Assembly: GCA_024123955.1 (NCBI GenBank)
Contig: CP099652.1
Location: 6,138,001-6,202,000 of the forward strand
DNA: 64,000 bases
Reading direction: 5' to 3'
From: Oxalobacteraceae bacterium OTU3CINTB1
GTDB lineage: Bacteria > Pseudomonadota > Gammaproteobacteria > Burkholderiales > Burkholderiaceae_D
The notes under the pieces are model-generated. The model worked only from the letters and a program-made list of their open reading frames with translations, searched no databases and was not told the origin of the DNA. This document shows, piece after piece, positions 62,296-64,000 of the stretch; position 1 is the stretch's first letter, and the number at the start of each line of letters is the position of its first letter. The position numbers and the translations under genes are program-made.

Positions 62296-63150
62296 ATGAA
62301 CAAGCTGCAGCTGTATTTCCGCCTGGTCAGACTGGACAAACCCATCGGCACCTTGCTGCTGCTGTGGCCGACGCTATGCGCGCTGTGGCTGGCCTCCGGC
62401 GGCATACCGGACTGGAAACTGATCGTGATCTTCTCGCTTGGCACACTGCTGATGCGCTCGGCCGGCTGCGCGATCAACGACTACGCCGACCAGGACTTCG
62501 ACAAGCACGTCAAACGCACCGCGCAGCGTCCCATCACCAGCGGGCGCATCAGCGGCAAGGAAGCGCTGGCCATCGCCGCCGGGCTGGCGATTGTCTCGTT
62601 CTGCCTGATCCTGCCGCTCAACACGCTGACCAAGCAGTTATCGGTGGCGGCGGTCATCATCGCCGGCACCTATCCCTATTTCAAGCGCTTCTTTGCACTC
62701 CCGCAAGCCTACCTGGGCATCGCCTTCGGCTTCGGCATTCCGATGGCGTTCGCCGCGGTCCAGGCCACCGTGCCGCCGCTGGCCTGGGTGCTACTGCTGG
62801 GCAACGTGTTCTGGGCGCTGGCCTATGACACCGAATACGCGATGGTCGACCGCGACGACGACCTGAAGATCGGCATCAAGACCTCGGCCATCACCTTCGG
62901 CCGCTACGACGTCGCCGCCGTCATGCTGTGCTACGGCGTGCATCTGGCGCTGCTGCTGGTGTGCGGGCTGCAGATGGGATTGGGGTTGTGGTTCCTCGCC
63001 GGCCTGGCGGTGGCCACCGGCATCGCGCTGTATCACTACACCTTGATCCGCGCACGGGAGCGCGACGCGTGTTTTTACGCTTTCCGCCATAATAACTGGC
63101 TGGGTGCAGCGGTGTTTGCGGGTATTGCCGTCGATTACGCGCTGCGCTGA
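62296..63150 (+). CDS. ubiA: 4-hydroxybenzoate polyprenyltransferase
   Basis: Inner-membrane prenyltransferase of ubiquinone synthesis, 284 residues, about nine helices. The two acidic motifs are [20 protein letters not shown] and [38 protein letters not shown] is the typical UbiA start. It follows oxyR by 73 bp on the same strand. A promoter of its own is likely but not clear. Confidence 0.95.
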   Translation: MNKLQLYFRLVRLDKPIGTLLLLWPTLCALWLASGGIPDWKLIVIFSLGTLLMRSAGCAINDYADQDFDKHVKRTAQRPITSGRISGKEALAIAAGLAIVSFCLILPLNTLTKQLSVAAVIIAGTYPYFKRFFALPQAYLGIAFGFGIPMAFAAVQATVPPLAWVLLLGNVFWALAYDTEYAMVDRDDDLKIGIKTSAITFGRYDVAAVMLCYGVHLALLLVCGLQMGLGLWFLAGLAVATGIALYHYTLIRARERDACFYAFRHNNWLGAAVFAGIAVDYALR

Positions 63151-63237
63151 AACGATAGCCCCGGCGCGATGGCGCGCGCTACTGGCGCCCGCACCGGCTA
63201 TCCCCTTTCAACAAGCGACAGACAGGAGGTCATCACC

Positions 63238-63588
63238 ATGGATCAAACTCATCAGAACGGCAACGGCGTCTCCAACGGACAGGCCGCCAGCGGCGCGGCA
63301 CGCGACAAATTGATGGACGGCTTGAAGACCGCCATCGGCGAAGCGGAACACTATCTCAGCGATGCCGGCGAACAAGTCGGCGACAAGGCCTCCGAGGTCC
63401 GCGCCCGCTTCGAGGACACGTTGCGCACCGCCAGGACCGACCTGCGCAAACTCGAGGACAGCGTCATCGCCCGCAGCCACGAGGTGGCGCAAGTGGCCGA
63501 CGTGTATGTGCGCGACAACCCGTGGAAAGCGGTCGGCGTGGGCGCGGCCGTCGGCGTGCTGCTCGGCATCCTGGTGTCGCGCCGCTAA
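63238..63588 (+). CDS. DUF883 family (ElaB/YqjD-like) membrane-anchored protein
   Basis: A 116-residue protein: polar start, a long amphipathic helix (LMDGLKTAIGEAEHYLSDAG and on), then VRDNPWKAVGVGAAVGVLLG, the family's anchor, and a terminal SRR. Relatives bind ribosomes and the inner membrane in stationary phase. CAGGAGGT lies 7 nt before the ATG at 63238. Confidence 0.93.
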   Translation: MDQTHQNGNGVSNGQAASGAARDKLMDGLKTAIGEAEHYLSDAGEQVGDKASEVRARFEDTLRTARTDLRKLEDSVIARSHEVAQVADVYVRDNPWKAVGVGAAVGVLLGILVSRR

Positions 63589-63650
63589 AACGCGGCCCGG
63601 CCGTTCGGGCGCGGCTTGATTAAACGCGACACCGTTGTCCGGGCGCGACC

Positions 63651-64000
63651 TTAGTTGGCCGCGCCCAGCTCGTCGCCCATTTCCTTGCCGCGCGCGGCGG
63701 CGGCCTTCACCGCCTTGACGATGGCCGCCTTCACGCCGCCCTGCTCCATGCTGGTCAGCGCCGCGTAGGTGGTGCCGCCCTTGGACGTCACCCGCTCGCG
63801 CAGCAGCGACACCGGCTCGGTCGACTGGTTGGCCAGCTGCGCGGCGCCGGCAAAGGTCGCCAGCGCCAGCTGCGTGCCCTGCTCCGCGCTCAGGCCCATT
63901 TCCTCGGCCGCCTGCTGCATCGCTTCGATAAAGTAAAACACATAGGCAGGGCCGCTGCCGGAAACCGCCGTCACCGCGTCGATCTTGGCCTCGTCGTCCA
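63651..64000 (-). CDS. proC: Pyrroline-5-carboxylate reductase, 3' part only
   Basis: Last step of proline synthesis. The window contains only the C-terminal part (about 116 codons): VTAVSGSGPAYVFYFIEAM, then LALATFAGAAQLA and VTSKGGTTYAALTSMEQGG, the ProC signature block. The gene continues past 64000. The stop is TAA at 63651. Gene identity is firm, but start and N-terminal NAD domain cannot be seen. Confidence 0.93.
   Translation of the reverse strand, partial: DDEAKIDAVTAVSGSGPAYVFYFIEAMQQAAEEMGLSAEQGTQLALATFAGAAQLANQSTEPVSLLRERVTSKGGTTYAALTSMEQGGVKAAIVKAVKAAAARGKEMGDELGAAN

Overview
The window is GC-rich chromosomal DNA from a betaproteobacterium, most likely Oxalobacteraceae (Massilia/Duganella/Janthinobacterium-like). 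The grounds are the caa3-type cox operon with its beta-type assembly genes (small CoxG-like ORF, ctaG, DUF2970, coxC, DUF2909, surf1, ctaA, ctaB, sco), the Porin_4-type porin, an OxyR with Cys199/Cys208, and a pectin/galacturonate catabolic block. No rRNA, tRNA, CRISPR array or intact insertion sequence was seen. Most genes are ordinary chromosomal genes. The accessory parts are two small, less GC-rich islets (1175-2406 and 45922-46733) and the polysaccharide block.

Layout. 1-1155: rpoH behind a promoter overlapped by a CIRCE (HrcA) operator. 1175-2406: a three-gene minus-strand islet (ribbon-helix-helix-like protein, DUF2188 protein, NCPFD-motif protein of unknown function). 2563-10974: a plus-strand run of lipoprotein, gamma-glutamyltransferase, signal peptidase I paralogue, ABC ATPase, an ABC permease fused to a CPBP protease, a secreted DJ-1/PfpI protein and a GlxA-type AraC regulator carrying the same DJ-1/PfpI fold. 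11014-14099: a LysR regulator divergent from an aldo/keto reductase, DoxX-like and flavodoxin operon.

14157-31672 is the pectin/uronate block. A TonB-dependent receptor and four secreted enzymes (rhamnogalacturonan acetylesterase, two pectinesterases, a GH28 polygalacturonase) act on pectin. Cytoplasmic Udh, an SMP-30 lactonase, GarD, KdgD and 2-oxoglutarate semialdehyde dehydrogenase then form the complete oxidative route from galacturonate to 2-oxoglutarate. Two FadR-type GntR regulators bracket the block, and two different operator families can be read at the promoters (TGGTCAGACCA near garD/gntR; GTTGTATGAC near the semialdehyde dehydrogenase, kdgD and the second gntR). No inner-membrane uronate transporter is visible.

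31785-47341: HDOD protein, DHA2-type MFS exporter, porin, a compact tellurite-type stress operon (DUF475/TerC-like, TerD, AIM24, TerD paralogue) with a divergent NhaR-like regulator, two GFA-family zinc proteins, aldo/keto reductase with TetR, GNAT, a secreted double TonB-C protein with a secreted partner, a CNNM/CorC-type CBS protein, and the second small islet.

47366-57861: two cytochrome oxidase operons. One is surf1-(thioredoxin-like)-ctaA-ctaB-sco-AI-2E permease; the other is coxB-coxA-small protein-ctaG-DUF2970-coxC. Between them lie DUF2909, a near-perfect 32-bp inverted repeat resembling a REP doublet, and a terminator. 57959-64000: bioC, comF, trmL, a small membrane protein, rfaE2, oxyR, ubiA, a DUF883 protein and the 3' part of proC, cut by the window end.
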